This document shows positions 8,957 through 18,103 of a stretch of 64,000 nucleotides of DNA, piece by piece. Position 1 is the stretch's first letter. Each line of letters starts with the position of its first letter. Below the pieces are notes generated by a model. That model was not told the DNA's origin and ran no database searches. It saw only the letters and a list, made by a program, of their open reading frames with translations. Position numbers and translations under genes: made by a program. The stretch is from assembly GCF_013408525.1 (NCBI RefSeq), contig NZ_JACBZM010000001.1, forward strand, positions 4,216,001 to 4,280,000. The letters run 5' to 3'. The stretch comes from Nocardioides aromaticivorans (lineage in GTDB: Bacteria > Actinomycetota > Actinomycetes > Propionibacteriales > Nocardioidaceae).

Positions 8957-9751
8957 ATGCCGCTGACGCCTGAGGACGTGAGCAACAAGCGCTTTACGCC
9001 GGTCCGGCTGCGCGAGGGCTACGACATGGGCGAGGTCGACCAGTTCCTGGATGAGGTGGAGGCCGAGCTCGCCCGCCTGACGCAGGAGAACGACGACCTC
9101 CGTGCGAAGCTGGCGGCCGCCCAGGCCGGTGGCTCCTCGACGGCGGCGTTCGACGTCCCGACGCAGCTGGCGCCCGTTCCCGAGCCGACCCCCGAGCCGC
9201 CGGCCCCCGTCGAGGTGCCCGCTCCGGTCGAGCCCGTGGCCGCCGCTCCCGTCGCTGCGGCTCCCGTCGCCGCTCCGGTCGCCGGTGGTGTCGAGACGAT
9301 CCGCGTCGAGACGGTCCCCGAGGCGTCCAACGCCGCGGCCCGCCTCCTCGAGATCGCGACCCGCAACGCCGACGAGCTCGTCGAGGACGCCAAGAACGAG
9401 GCCGACAAGATCGTCGGCGAGGCGCGCACCAAGTCCGAGCGCCTCGAGTCCGAGGCGAAGGTCAAGGCCGACCGCCTCGAGTCCGACGCCCGCACCCGCG
9501 CGGAGATGCTCGACAGCGAGACCGCCGAGCGTCGTACCCAGCTCTTCGGTGACCTCGAGAAGGAGCGCGACAAGCTCTCGGCCGAGGTCGAGACGCTGCG
9601 CTCGTTCGAGCGTGAGTACCGCTCGCGCCTCAAGAGCTACTTCACCCAGCAGCTCGAGTCGCTGCAGACGCCGGGCGACACCCTGGCGCCGGTCGAGGAG
9701 GCCCCGGCCCCCAAGCGCCTGCGCTCCATCCTCGGCGAGGAAGAGGGCTGA
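8957..9751 (+). CDS. wag31: Polar growth / septum site protein Wag31 (DivIVA family)
   Basis: This is a 264-residue cytoskeletal coiled-coil protein that marks poles and curved membrane and directs apical growth in actinobacteria. The N-terminal membrane-binding domain is MPLTPEDVSNKRFTPVRL then GYDMGEVDQFLDEVEAEL. A proline- and alanine-rich linker (about 65-110) leads to a long coiled coil (about 120-230) rich in E, K, R and A, with repeated KSERLESEAKVKADRLESDA-type heptads. ATG at 8957 has AGGTGAGG upstream; a possible TAAGGT -10 lies at 8907-8912. A strong terminator follows. Confidence 0.95.
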   Translation: MPLTPEDVSNKRFTPVRLREGYDMGEVDQFLDEVEAELARLTQENDDLRAKLAAAQAGGSSTAAFDVPTQLAPVPEPTPEPPAPVEVPAPVEPVAAAPVAAAPVAAPVAGGVETIRVETVPEASNAAARLLEIATRNADELVEDAKNEADKIVGEARTKSERLESEAKVKADRLESDARTRAEMLDSETAERRTQLFGDLEKERDKLSAEVETLRSFEREYRSRLKSYFTQQLESLQTPGDTLAPVEEAPAPKRLRSILGEEEG

Positions 9752-9780
9752 GCCTGCGGCTCATCCCCAGCTGAACGACC

Positions 9781-9819
9781 GAGACCGGCCGGCCCGCACT
9801 GCGCGGGCCGGCCGGTCTC
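9781..9819 (+). terminator. Terminator after wag31
   Basis: A perfect 17-base-pair stem (9781-9797 with 9803-9819; arm GAGACCGGCCGGCCCGC) has a five-base loop and is followed by CGCTTTCG. It closes the dcw/wag31 transcription region. Confidence 0.85.
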
Positions 9820-9919
9820 GCTTTCGGTGTGGCTCCTTGGACCCTCTGGCGTGAGCCGCTACCCTCCCCAGCACGCCTGCAGACCACCGTCACAGGCTGC
9901 CCTTCCTGAGGAGTCCGTC

Positions 9920-10813
9920 ATGGCCCGCACCGCGAAGAAGAGTTTGGCCGGCCAGGCCGCATCGGCCGCCCGGAAGATCATCCGGCCACGCAAGGCCGCC
10001 GCCGCGGCGAAGACGGCTCCCGAACCGGTCAAGAAGGCCGCGCCCGCCCCGGCGAAGAAGGCGGCCCCCGCGAAGAAGGCCGCGCCGGCCAAGAAGGCCG
10101 CGCCCGCTCCGGCGAAGAAGGCGGCGCCCGCCAAGAAGGCCGCGCCCGCCAAGAAGGCCGCGCCCGCCAAGAAGGCCGCGCCCGCGGCGGCCAAGAAGGC
10201 CGCGCCCGCGAAGAAGGCCGCGCCCGCTCCGGCGAAGAAGGCGGCGCCGGCGAAGAAGGCCGCGCCCGCGAAGAAGGCCGCACCCGCTCCGGCCAAGAAG
10301 ACCGCGCCGGCGAAGAAGGCCGCACCCGTCAGCAAGACGCCCGCACCAGCGAAGAAGGCAGCACCCGTGAAGAAGGCGGCACCCGCCAAGAAGGCAGCAC
10401 CCGCGAAGAAGGCGGCTCCGTCCGCCCTCGTCGTCCTCGACCACGAGGAGGCTTGGTCGAAGGAGGAGATCGCCGAGGTCCTCGCCGAGCTCCACGAGCA
10501 GCGCGCCCGCGCCGCCGAGATCGTGGAGGAGCAGGAGGCCGACCTGACCGGCCTGCTTCGCGACTCCGGTGACGGCGCCGGCCAGGACCAGGCGGACCTC
10601 GGGGCGACCAGCTTCGAGCGCGACCACGAGCTGACGGTGCTCAACCACGAGCGCGAGAAGCTGGCCCAGATCGACCGTGCCCTGGCCCGCATCGACGACG
10701 GCACCTACGGCGTGTGCGAGTCGTGCGGCAACCCGATCGGCAAGATGCGGCTCATGGCGTTCCCGCGTGCCACACTGTGCATGACATGCAAGCAGCGCGA
10801 GGAACGCCGGTAG
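9920..10813 (+). CDS. Lysine/alanine/proline-rich protein with C-terminal DksA/TraR zinc finger
   Basis: This 297-residue protein has two parts. Residues about 33-173 are a histone-H1-like run of KKAAPAKKAAPA repeats. From about 175 on it resembles TraR/DksA: a helical region with DLTGLLRDSGDGAGQDQADL and HEREKLAQIDRALARIDDGT, then a four-cysteine zinc finger (C266, C269, C287, C290). DksA-type proteins enter the RNA polymerase secondary channel, while the basic tail suggests nucleic-acid binding. ATG at 9920 follows GAGGAG; the frame is open from 9827 but lacks support there. The 3' end overlaps lspA by 28 bases. Confidence 0.9.
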   Translation: MARTAKKSLAGQAASAARKIIRPRKAAAAAKTAPEPVKKAAPAPAKKAAPAKKAAPAKKAAPAPAKKAAPAKKAAPAKKAAPAKKAAPAAAKKAAPAKKAAPAPAKKAAPAKKAAPAKKAAPAPAKKTAPAKKAAPVSKTPAPAKKAAPVKKAAPAKKAAPAKKAAPSALVVLDHEEAWSKEEIAEVLAELHEQRARAAEIVEEQEADLTGLLRDSGDGAGQDQADLGATSFERDHELTVLNHEREKLAQIDRALARIDDGTYGVCESCGNPIGKMRLMAFPRATLCMTCKQREERR

Positions 10814-11355
10814 ACGACCGCGACGACGGGACCGAACCGACACGGAGCCCCCTGCTGGCCGCTCCCCGGACCTGGCTGCTCTTCGCGGCCGTCGGTGGCG
10901 TCATGCTCGTCGTCGACCAGGTCACCAAGGCGCTCGCGGTCGACCGCCTCGCGGGCGAGCCGGATGTCGAGATCGTCGGTGAGCTGCTCCAGCTGCACCT
11001 GACCTACAACCCGGGTGCGGCGTTCAGCCTCGGTACCCGCTTCACCGTCGCGCTGTCGGTCCTGGCGAGCGTGGCCACGGTCGTCGTGCTGTGGCTGAGC
11101 CGTCGGGTGCAGAACAAGTGGTGGGCGGTCGCGCTCGGCCTGATGTTCGCCGGCATCGACGGCAACCTGATGGACCGGCTGTTCCGTGATCCCGCGCCCT
11201 TCCGTGGCCACGTGGTCGACTTCCTGATGCTGCCGAACTGGCCGGTCTTCAACGTCGCCGACATGTGCATCAACGTCGGCGTCGCGATGATCCTGGTCCA
11301 GGTGCTGCGCGGCGTCGCGATGGACGGCACCCGCGTCGCGAAGGAATCCGCATGA
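10786..11355 (+). CDS. lspA: Lipoprotein signal peptidase LspA
   Basis: This is a membrane aspartyl protease (189 aa) that cleaves signal peptides from diacylglyceryl-prolipoproteins after Lgt acts; lgt is at 34.4 kb. It has four hydrophobic segments. Motifs are [20 protein letters not shown], the first catalytic Asp in [10 protein letters not shown] and the second in [11 protein letters not shown]. An upstream ATG at 10714 would overlap the zinc-finger gene more deeply. ATG at 10786 is the last standard start before the conserved domain, and even so overlaps the preceding gene by 28 bases. The stop overlaps the rluD start. Confidence 0.93.
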   Translation: MQAARGTPVDDRDDGTEPTRSPLLAAPRTWLLFAAVGGVMLVVDQVTKALAVDRLAGEPDVEIVGELLQLHLTYNPGAAFSLGTRFTVALSVLASVATVVVLWLSRRVQNKWWAVALGLMFAGIDGNLMDRLFRDPAPFRGHVVDFLMLPNWPVFNVADMCINVGVAMILVQVLRGVAMDGTRVAKESA

Positions 11356-12287
11356 GCACGGTCGACCACCGCAGCCTGCCCGTCCCCGACAGCCTCGAGG
11401 GGGAGCGGGTCGACGTCGTGCTGGCCCAGCTCTTCGGCGTCTCGCGCACCCGGGCGGCCGAGCTGGTGGCCGACGGCCGGGTGCAGCTCGACGGATCGGC
11501 CGTGGGCGGCAAGAGCGAGCGGGTGCTGGCCGGCTCCGTGCTCGACGTCGAGATCCCCGCCGAGGCGGACCCGCTCGAGGTCGTCCCCGAGATCGTCGAG
11601 GGGATCAAGATCATCCACGACGACGACGCCATCGTGGTGATCGACAAGCCGGTCGGCGTCGCCGTCCACCCGTCGCCGGGCTGGCGCGGGCCGACCGTCG
11701 TGGGCCACCTCGCCGGCGCCGGCTTCCGCATCTCCACCTCCGGGGCCAAGGAGCGCGAGGGCATCGTCCAGCGCCTCGACGTCGGCACCTCGGGCGTCAT
11801 GGTGATCGCCAAGTCCGAGCACGCCTACTCGGTGCTCAAGAACGCCTTCCGCCAGCGCACCGTCGACAAGACCTACCACGCGCTCGTCCAGGGCCACCCC
11901 GACCCGCTCGAGGGCACGATCGACGCCCCGATCGGGCGGCACCCGAAGTTCGACTACAAGTTCGCGGTCATGGACGACGGCCGCCACAGCGTCACGCACT
12001 ACGAGACGCTCGAGGCGCACCGCTTCGCCAGCCTGCTGGAGGTCCACCTCGAGACCGGCCGGACCCACCAGATCCGGGTCCACATGAGCGCGCTCAAGCA
12101 CCCCTGCGTCGGCGACATCACCTACGGCGCGGACCCGGTGCTCGCCCGCAGGGTGGGCCTCGAGCGCCAGTGGCTGCACGCCGTGAAGCTGGGCTTCGAG
12201 CACCCCGACGGCGGCTACGTCGAGTACGAGTCGTCGTACCCCGACGACCTCGCGCGGGCGCTCGAGATCATCCGCGACTCCCACTGA
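11352..12287 (+). CDS. 23S rRNA pseudouridine synthase, RluD family
   Basis: This is a 311-residue RluA-family enzyme. An N-terminal S4 RNA-binding domain (about residues 15-75, [21 protein letters not shown]) precedes the catalytic domain. The catalytic aspartate is D143 in [33 protein letters not shown] and [10 protein letters not shown] are family motifs. It probably modifies 23S rRNA uridines, but RluD versus another RluA-type specificity is not certain. ATG overlaps the lspA stop; lspA-rluD pairs are common in bacteria. Confidence 0.92.
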   Translation: MSTVDHRSLPVPDSLEGERVDVVLAQLFGVSRTRAAELVADGRVQLDGSAVGGKSERVLAGSVLDVEIPAEADPLEVVPEIVEGIKIIHDDDAIVVIDKPVGVAVHPSPGWRGPTVVGHLAGAGFRISTSGAKEREGIVQRLDVGTSGVMVIAKSEHAYSVLKNAFRQRTVDKTYHALVQGHPDPLEGTIDAPIGRHPKFDYKFAVMDDGRHSVTHYETLEAHRFASLLEVHLETGRTHQIRVHMSALKHPCVGDITYGADPVLARRVGLERQWLHAVKLGFEHPDGGYVEYESSYPDDLARALEIIRDSH

Positions 12288-12751
12288 TGGAGCCGGACCT
12301 GCTCCTGCGCCCGGCCATCCCGGCGGACGCCGGAGCGGTAGCCGGCGTGCACCTGCGGGCCCGCGCGGCCGCTCCCATGCCGGCCGCGGTCCACAGCGAC
12401 GCCGAGGTCCGGGCGTGGCTCGCCGCCCGCCTGGACGGCAGCGGGGACGAGGTGTGGGTCGCGGAGGTGGCCGGCGAGGTGGTCGGGTACGCCCGGTTCA
12501 CGCGCACCTGGCTCGACGACCTGTACGTCGACCCGGGGCACGCCGGAAGGGGCGTCGGCTCCGCGCTGCTGGACCTCGTCAAGGCCCGGCACCCGGCCGG
12601 CTTCGGGCTGTGGGTCTTCGAGTCCAACACGCCCGCACAGGCCTTCTACGCCGCCCACGGGCTCGTCGAGGAGGAGCGCACCGACGGCTCCGGCAACGAG
12701 GAGCGGGCGCCCGACGTACGGATGTCCTGGCACCCCCCGGACCCGCTGTGA
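12287..12751 (+). CDS. GNAT family N-acetyltransferase
   Basis: This is a 154-residue acetyl-CoA-dependent acetyltransferase. The acetyl-CoA loop is GHAGRGVGSALL near residues 85-96, preceded by the strand pair EVVGYARF and WLDDLYVDP, with the terminal NTPAQAFYAAHGLVEEERT. The ATG shares its A with the TGA stop of rluD, so expression is coupled. The substrate is unknown. Confidence 0.88.
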   Translation: MEPDLLLRPAIPADAGAVAGVHLRARAAAPMPAAVHSDAEVRAWLAARLDGSGDEVWVAEVAGEVVGYARFTRTWLDDLYVDPGHAGRGVGSALLDLVKARHPAGFGLWVFESNTPAQAFYAAHGLVEEERTDGSGNEERAPDVRMSWHPPDPL

Positions 12752-12792
12752 GTGTCGGACCTCCCTGCCACCATTCCTCGGGTCGGGTCGCG

Positions 12793-12798
12793 TAGGCT
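12793..12798 (+). promoter_or_regulatory. Putative -10 element upstream of dnaE1
   Basis: TAGGCT matches TANNNT and lies about 55 bases before the dnaE1 ATG. No clear -35 is visible. Confidence 0.35.
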
Positions 12799-12853
12799 GA
12801 TCCCCTTCCCCGACGTCCCGTCCACCATCTCTCTCGAGGAGTCACCACACCCG

Positions 12854-15800
12854 ATGGCAGCCGGTTCCGGGGAAGCGGACTTCGTCCACCTGCACGTCCA
12901 CACCGAGTACTCCATGCTCGACGGGGCGTCGTTGCTCGACGGACTGTTCACGCGCGTCAACGACCTCGGCATGACGTCGATCGCCATGACCGACCACGGC
13001 AACCTGCACGGTGCCTACGACTTCTACTCCAAGGCCAAGAAGTACGGCGTCAAGCCGATCATCGGCATCGAGGCCTACCTGACCCCGGGCACTCCCCGCG
13101 GCGAGCGACGGCGGGTGCGCTGGGGCAAGGGCGATGCCGCCGAGGAGGGCGGCGACGACGTCGCCGGCGGCGGCGCGTACACCCACATGACGATGTGGGC
13201 GCAGAGCACCGAGGGCATGCACAACCTGTTCCGGCTCTCGTCCCGGTCCAGCCTCGAGGGCTACTACTTCAAGCCCCGGATGGACAAGGAGATCCTCGCC
13301 GAGCACAGCAAGGGCCTCATCGTCAGCACCGGCTGTCCCAGCGGCGCGATCCAGACCCGGCTCCGGCTCGGCCAGTGGGACGAGGCCGTGCGCGAGGCGG
13401 CCGAGCTGCAGGACATCTTCGGCAAGGAGAACGTCTTCCTCGAGCTGATGGACCACGGCATCTCGATCGAGAAGCGGGTCCGCGACGACCTGCTGCGCCT
13501 GGGCCGCGAGATGAACATCCCGCCGATCGCCACCAACGACTCGCACTACAACAACCCCGAGGACGCCGACGCCCACGACGCCCTCATCTGCGTGGCGTCC
13601 GGCAAGCGGCTCTCCGACACCAACCGGCTCAAGTTCGACGGCGGCGGCTACTACATCAAGTCCGCGGCCGAGATGCGCGAGCTGTGGGCCGACCGGTTCG
13701 GCATGCCCGAGGCCTGTGACAACACGGTCGCGATCGCAGAGCGCTGCTCGGTGGAGTTCAACGAGAACACCGGCGGCTACATGGCCAAGGCCGACATCCC
13801 CGCGGGCGAGACCGAGGAGTCCTGGTTCCGCAAGGAGGTCTGGCGCGGCATCGAGTCCCGCTACCCGGGCGACCGGTTGACCCAGGAGGTCAAGGACCGC
13901 GTCGAGATGGAGCTCGCGGTCGTCGCCCAGAAGGGCTACTGCGGCTACTTCCTCGTGGTCGCCGACTTCATCAACTGGTCCAAGGACAACGGCATCCGGG
14001 TCGGGCCGGGCCGTGGCTCCGGTGCGGGCTCGATCGCGGCGTACGCGCTGCGGATCACCGACCTGTGCCCGCTGGAGCACGGCCTCTACTTCGAGCGCTT
14101 CCTCAACCCCGAGCGGCCCTCGATGCCCGACTTCGACATCGACTTCGACGACGCCCGTCGCGGCGAGGTCATCCAGTACGTCTCCGACAAGTACGGCGCC
14201 GACCGGGTCTGCCAGATCGCCACCTTCGGCCGGCTGAAGTCCAAGGCCGCGATCAAGGACGCCGCCCGGGTGCTCGACCACGGGTTCGCGATCGGCGACA
14301 AGATCACCAAGGCGATGCCGCCCGACGTGATGGGCAAGGGCGTCCCGCTCAAGGAGATCTTCAACCCGGAGCACAAGCGCTACAACGACGGCGGCGAGTT
14401 CCGAGCGCTCTACGAGCAGGACGCCGACGTCCGCACGATCTACCAGACGGCGCTCGGCCTCGAGGGGCAGATCCGCAACTGGGGCGTGCACGCGGCCGGC
14501 GTGATCATGTCCAGCGAGCCCCTGCTGGACATCGTGCCGATCATGGCCCGCCCGCAGGACGGCGCCGTGATCACCCAGTTCGACTACCCGATGTGCGAGG
14601 CGCTCGGGCTGGTCAAGATGGACTTCCTCGGCCTGTCCAACCTGCGCATCCTCGAGGACGCGCTGGCCAACATCAAGGCCAACAAGGGTGAGGACGTCGT
14701 CCTCGAGGAGCTGCCGTTCGACGACCGGGCGACCTATGAGCTGATGGGCCGCGGTGACACCCTCGGCGTGTTCCAGCTCGATGGTGGGGGCATGCGTGCG
14801 CTGCTGCGCTCGATGCTGCCGGACAAGTTCGCCGACATCACGGCCGTCAGTGCGCTCTACCGGCCCGGCCCGATGGGCGCCGACTCGCACAACAAGTACG
14901 CCCACCGCAAGAACGGCCGGCAGCCGATCGAGCCGATCCACCCGGCGCTCGCCGATGCCCTGGAGCCGGTCCTGGGGGAGACCTACGGCCTGATCGTCTA
15001 CCAGGAGCAGGTGATGGCGATCGCCCAGGTCCTGGCGGGCTACTCGCTGGGCGCTGCAGACAACATGCGCCGGGTCATGGGCAAGAAGAAGAAGGCCGAG
15101 CTCGATGCGCAGTTCGAGGGCTTCGAGGCCGGCATGCTCGAGCGCGGCTATCCCAAGGACGCGATCAAGACGCTGTGGGACATCCTCGTCCCGTTCGCCG
15201 ACTACGCCTTCAACAAGTCGCACTCGGCGGCGTACGGCGTCATCACCTACTGGACCGCCTACCTCAAGGCCAACTACCCGACCGAGTACATGGCCGCCCT
15301 CCTGACGTCCGTCAAGGACGACAAGGACAAGATGGCGATCTACCTCAACGAGTGCCGACGGATGAAGATCCAGGTGCTGCCGCCCGACGTCAACGAGTCG
15401 GCGCACAACTTCACCGCCGTCGGTCCCGACATCCGCTTCGGCCTCACCGCCATCCGCAACGTCGGGTCCAATGTCGTCGACGGCATCGTGGCGGCCCGCA
15501 CCGAGGAGGGCCGGTTCGCGGACTTCAACGACTTCCTCTCCAAGGTCCCGGCCCAGGTCTGCAACAAGCGGGTCATCGACTCGCTGATCAAGGCCGGCGC
15601 CTTCGACGACATGAAGCACAAGCGGCGTGCGCTGGTGGCGATCCACGAGACCGCCGTCGACCAGTACGTCGACATCAAGCGCAACGAGGCCATCGGCCAG
15701 GACTCGCTCTTCGCTGGGCTCGGCGACGACGACGGGGGCGATGGTGGCTTCGGCGTGAGCGTCGCGATCCCGGACATCGACGACTGGGACAAGATGACCC

Positions 15801-16423
15801 TGCTCGGCCACGAGCGGGAGATGCTGGGGCTCTACGTCTCCGACCACCCGCTGCTCGGTCTCGAGCACGTGCTGTCCAACGGCACGGACTGCACCATCGG
15901 CCAGCTGATGACCGACGAGGACCGTGCGCACAACTCGACGGTCACGGTGGCGGGCCTGATCACGTCGATCCAGCGCAAGATCACCAAGAACGGCGACCCC
16001 TGGGCCACGGTCACCCTCGAGGACCTCGAGGGCGCGATCGACGTCCTCCTGTTCCCGAGCAGCTACCGGCTCGCGGCGCCGTACCTCACCGAGGACGCGA
16101 TCGTGCGGGTCCGCGGCCAGCTCGACACCGAGCGGGAGCCCTCGCAGCTGCGGGGCCAGGAGGTGACCGTCCCCGACCTGGAGAACACCGCCGACGGGCC
16201 CGTGGTGATCAGCCTTCCGTCGACGCGGTGCACCGGGCCGGTGGTGCAGCAGCTGAAGGACGTCCTGGTGACCCACGCCGGCCTGACCGAGGTCCGGCTG
16301 CAGCTGCTGAGCCGCGACTCCACCAAGGTCATGCGTCTGGGGGACAATCTCCGGGTGACTCCCTCCTCCGCGCTTTTCGCCGACCTCAAGCAGCTCCTCG
16401 GGCCGGGGTGCCTCGCCGGATGA
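12854..16423 (+). CDS. dnaE1: DNA polymerase III alpha subunit DnaE1
   Basis: This is the main replicative polymerase (1189 aa). The N-terminal PHP domain starts FVHLHVHTEYSMLDGA and contains MTDHGNLHGAYDFY. Catalytic aspartates lie in PDFDIDFDD (D428, D430), with GPGRGSGAGSIAAYAL before them. The tail contains YNKSH-like FNKSHSAAYGVITY, a helix-hairpin-helix region and an OB fold (about residues 1025-1110, TVAGLITSIQRKITKNGDPW). The frame is open back to 12752, but the ATG at 12854 has GAGGAG upstream and gives the usual N-terminus. Confidence 0.97.
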   Translation: MAAGSGEADFVHLHVHTEYSMLDGASLLDGLFTRVNDLGMTSIAMTDHGNLHGAYDFYSKAKKYGVKPIIGIEAYLTPGTPRGERRRVRWGKGDAAEEGGDDVAGGGAYTHMTMWAQSTEGMHNLFRLSSRSSLEGYYFKPRMDKEILAEHSKGLIVSTGCPSGAIQTRLRLGQWDEAVREAAELQDIFGKENVFLELMDHGISIEKRVRDDLLRLGREMNIPPIATNDSHYNNPEDADAHDALICVASGKRLSDTNRLKFDGGGYYIKSAAEMRELWADRFGMPEACDNTVAIAERCSVEFNENTGGYMAKADIPAGETEESWFRKEVWRGIESRYPGDRLTQEVKDRVEMELAVVAQKGYCGYFLVVADFINWSKDNGIRVGPGRGSGAGSIAAYALRITDLCPLEHGLYFERFLNPERPSMPDFDIDFDDARRGEVIQYVSDKYGADRVCQIATFGRLKSKAAIKDAARVLDHGFAIGDKITKAMPPDVMGKGVPLKEIFNPEHKRYNDGGEFRALYEQDADVRTIYQTALGLEGQIRNWGVHAAGVIMSSEPLLDIVPIMARPQDGAVITQFDYPMCEALGLVKMDFLGLSNLRILEDALANIKANKGEDVVLEELPFDDRATYELMGRGDTLGVFQLDGGGMRALLRSMLPDKFADITAVSALYRPGPMGADSHNKYAHRKNGRQPIEPIHPALADALEPVLGETYGLIVYQEQVMAIAQVLAGYSLGAADNMRRVMGKKKKAELDAQFEGFEAGMLERGYPKDAIKTLWDILVPFADYAFNKSHSAAYGVITYWTAYLKANYPTEYMAALLTSVKDDKDKMAIYLNECRRMKIQVLPPDVNESAHNFTAVGPDIRFGLTAIRNVGSNVVDGIVAARTEEGRFADFNDFLSKVPAQVCNKRVIDSLIKAGAFDDMKHKRRALVAIHETAVDQYVDIKRNEAIGQDSLFAGLGDDDGGDGGFGVSVAIPDIDDWDKMTLLGHEREMLGLYVSDHPLLGLEHVLSNGTDCTIGQLMTDEDRAHNSTVTVAGLITSIQRKITKNGDPWATVTLEDLEGAIDVLLFPSSYRLAAPYLTEDAIVRVRGQLDTEREPSQLRGQEVTVPDLENTADGPVVISLPSTRCTGPVVQQLKDVLVTHAGLTEVRLQLLSRDSTKVMRLGDNLRVTPSSALFADLKQLLGPGCLAG

Positions 16424-16983
16424 GGCCGCAGGAGGCGCTCCGGGCGATCGTGGTCCCGGTGGTGCTGGGCGTCGCGCTCGGTGCTGCCGGCGGCTGGCTG
16501 TGGTGGACGTGGTGGGGCCCTGCCCCCGAAGGCAAGGTCTACGACACGGCCGCGGGCCCGACCTGGTACCCGGACCCGTTCGACCCCGGCATCACCCGTG
16601 ACTTCAGCGGTACGGCGGACTTCGTGGTCATCGCCTTCGGCCTGGCCCTGCTGCTCGGCGTCGTCGCCGGCTGGTTCGCGCGCGACCGGGCGCTGGCCGG
16701 GCTCGCCGCGGTGGCCGTGGCGAGCGTGGTGGCGGGCGCGCTGATGACCGTCATTGGCTTGGTGCAGAGTCCGTCGGACCCGCAGGACAAGGTCGACGAG
16801 GTGAAGATCGGGACCGAGCTCCCCGGGCACCTCGAGGTCAGCGGCTGGACGCCCTATCTCGCCTGGCCGGTCGGCAGCCTGCTCGGCTACCTGGTCGTGA
16901 TGCTCGCGCTGAACTCCCGCACGCCTAGCGGCGAATGGGAGCGACCCGGGCAGCCGTCATCCGAACCAGCTCTGCAGGACTGA
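16420..16983 (+). CDS. Four-segment membrane protein, DUF2567-like
   Basis: This 187-residue protein has hydrophobic segments at about residues 9-28, 64-83, 90-110 and 144-163. A predicted external loop follows the first segment (GPAPEGKVYDTAAGPTWYPD). The start overlaps the dnaE1 stop by four bases. It looks like the small actinobacterial membrane proteins of the DUF2567 type, but that link is from general appearance only. The last 59 bases overlap the minus-strand deacylase gene tail to tail. Confidence 0.7.
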   Translation: MRPQEALRAIVVPVVLGVALGAAGGWLWWTWWGPAPEGKVYDTAAGPTWYPDPFDPGITRDFSGTADFVVIAFGLALLLGVVAGWFARDRALAGLAAVAVASVVAGALMTVIGLVQSPSDPQDKVDEVKIGTELPGHLEVSGWTPYLAWPVGSLLGYLVVMLALNSRTPSGEWERPGQPSSEPALQD

Positions 16984-17413
16984 GCTCGACCTCCATCCCG
17001 CGCCGTCCGGCCGAGACGAAGACCGTCTCGTGGTCGAGCGCGGTGTCGTCGACGACCGTCGGGTGCGTCCGGCGCTGGCCGATCGGCGAGATCCCGCCGA
17101 CGACGTACCCGGTGGCGCGCTCAGCCGCCCTGGGGTCGGCCATCGCGGCCTTGCGGCCGTCGAGGGCCCGGGCGAGCGCCTTGAGGTCGAGCTGGCCGGC
17201 GACCGGCACGACGCCGACCACCAGTGCGCCGTCGAGGTCGGCGAAGAGCGTCTTGAACACGCGTCCCGGGTCGACCCCCATCGCCTCGGCGGCCTCGAGC
17301 CCGTAGGAGTCGGCGCGCGGGTCATGGGCGTACTCGTGGACGGTGAACGCCACGCCGGCAGCCGTGAGCGCCACCGTGGCCTGCGTGCCGCCGGCCGCCT
17401 TCCTGCGGGCCAT
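16925..17413 (-). CDS. ybaK: Cys-tRNA(Pro)/aminoacyl-tRNA deacylase, YbaK/EbsC family
   Basis: This is a 162-residue trans-editing enzyme that removes mischarged amino acids, typically Cys from tRNA-Pro. Motifs are VDPGRVFKTLFADLDG, LDLKALARALDGRKAAMAD and GYVVGGISPIGQRRTHP. ATG at 17413 shares its A with the stop of the upstream LON-domain gene; a GTG five codons earlier (17428) is possible but would deepen the overlap. The 3' end is antisense to the last 59 bases of the membrane protein gene. Confidence 0.9.
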   Translation of the reverse strand: MARRKAAGGTQATVALTAAGVAFTVHEYAHDPRADSYGLEAAEAMGVDPGRVFKTLFADLDGALVVGVVPVAGQLDLKALARALDGRKAAMADPRAAERATGYVVGGISPIGQRRTHPTVVDDTALDHETVFVSAGRRGMEVELSPAELVRMTAARVAPIRR

Positions 17414-18078
17414 CAGTTGGGACTCCACCGCGTCCGCGCCACCTCGGTGGCGGGCAGCGAGGTGATCACGTTCATCGCACGCAGCTCGGCGCGGAGCAGG
17501 TCGGTGACCAGCAGCAGCCGATCGGTGGGGTCGGCGGCCTCGAGCAGCTCCTGGCGCTCGCCGAGGGGGAGGGGGGTGCAGGCGGCGAGGGTCCAGGACA
17601 GGTAGGCGGGGTCGCGGGGGAGCTCGCCCTCGAGCGGGTCCCCGGCGATCTCGCGGACCATCGCGCGGTAGGCGGTGAAGGTCGCCCGGGCCCGCTCCAC
17701 CACCTCGACGGGTACGACGACCTCGGGCTCGTTCAGCACCCGCACCTCACCCACCGGGAAGGTCTCGGTGGTGCGCAGCCGGTCGAGCTGGATCCGGTCG
17801 CGGCCGACCGCCACGATGTCGAAAGTGCCGTCGGGATTGCTCTCCACGTCGGTCAGCTGGAGGCGCACGCCGACCCGGAACAGCGACTGCGCGCCGTGGT
17901 CGCCGACCTCGTAGCCCTCACGGATCGCGACCGACCCGAACACCCGCTCGGCGGGATCATCGATCCGCAGCAGATGGTGGACCAGCGCCCGGTAGCGGTC
18001 CTCGAAGACGTGGAGCGGGAGGCTGACCCCGGGGTAGATCACCGCGTTGAGCGGGAACATGGGCAGCTCGTCGGACAC
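17413..18078 (-). CDS. LON substrate-binding domain protein
   Basis: This 221-residue protein consists of the LON N-terminal (PUA-like) domain without ATPase or protease: LPMFPLNAVIYPGVSLPLHV, FEDRYRALVHHLL, then strands ending in FDIVAVGRDRIQL, and a helical C-terminal half. Stand-alone forms are common in actinobacteria and presumably bind protein substrates, with no known catalysis. The GTG start at 18078 lies seven bases after a TAGGGT -10, so it is probably leaderless. It is followed without a gap by the deacylase gene. Confidence 0.85.
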   Translation of the reverse strand: MSDELPMFPLNAVIYPGVSLPLHVFEDRYRALVHHLLRIDDPAERVFGSVAIREGYEVGDHGAQSLFRVGVRLQLTDVESNPDGTFDIVAVGRDRIQLDRLRTTETFPVGEVRVLNEPEVVVPVEVVERARATFTAYRAMVREIAGDPLEGELPRDPAYLSWTLAACTPLPLGERQELLEAADPTDRLLLVTDLLRAELRAMNVITSLPATEVARTRWSPN

Positions 18079-18091
18079 GCCTCCGACCCTA
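18079..18091 (-). promoter_or_regulatory. Putative leaderless promoter (-10) of the LON-domain gene
   Basis: On the minus strand TAGGGT occupies 18091-18086 and is separated from the GTG by seven bases. The GGAGG in that spacer is too close to the start to serve as a normal ribosome binding site. Confidence 0.45.
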
Positions 18092-18103
18092 GTGCCCGCC
18101 CGG

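Noticed and set aside
10029..10420. Regulatory tandem DNA repeat inside the lysine-rich gene
   Set aside because: The periodicity is fully explained by coding of KKAAPA repeats with GC-rich codons.
12842..16276. Long antisense open frame across dnaE1
   Set aside because: It is explained by the codon bias of dnaE1 on the other strand and has no ribosome binding site or known motif.
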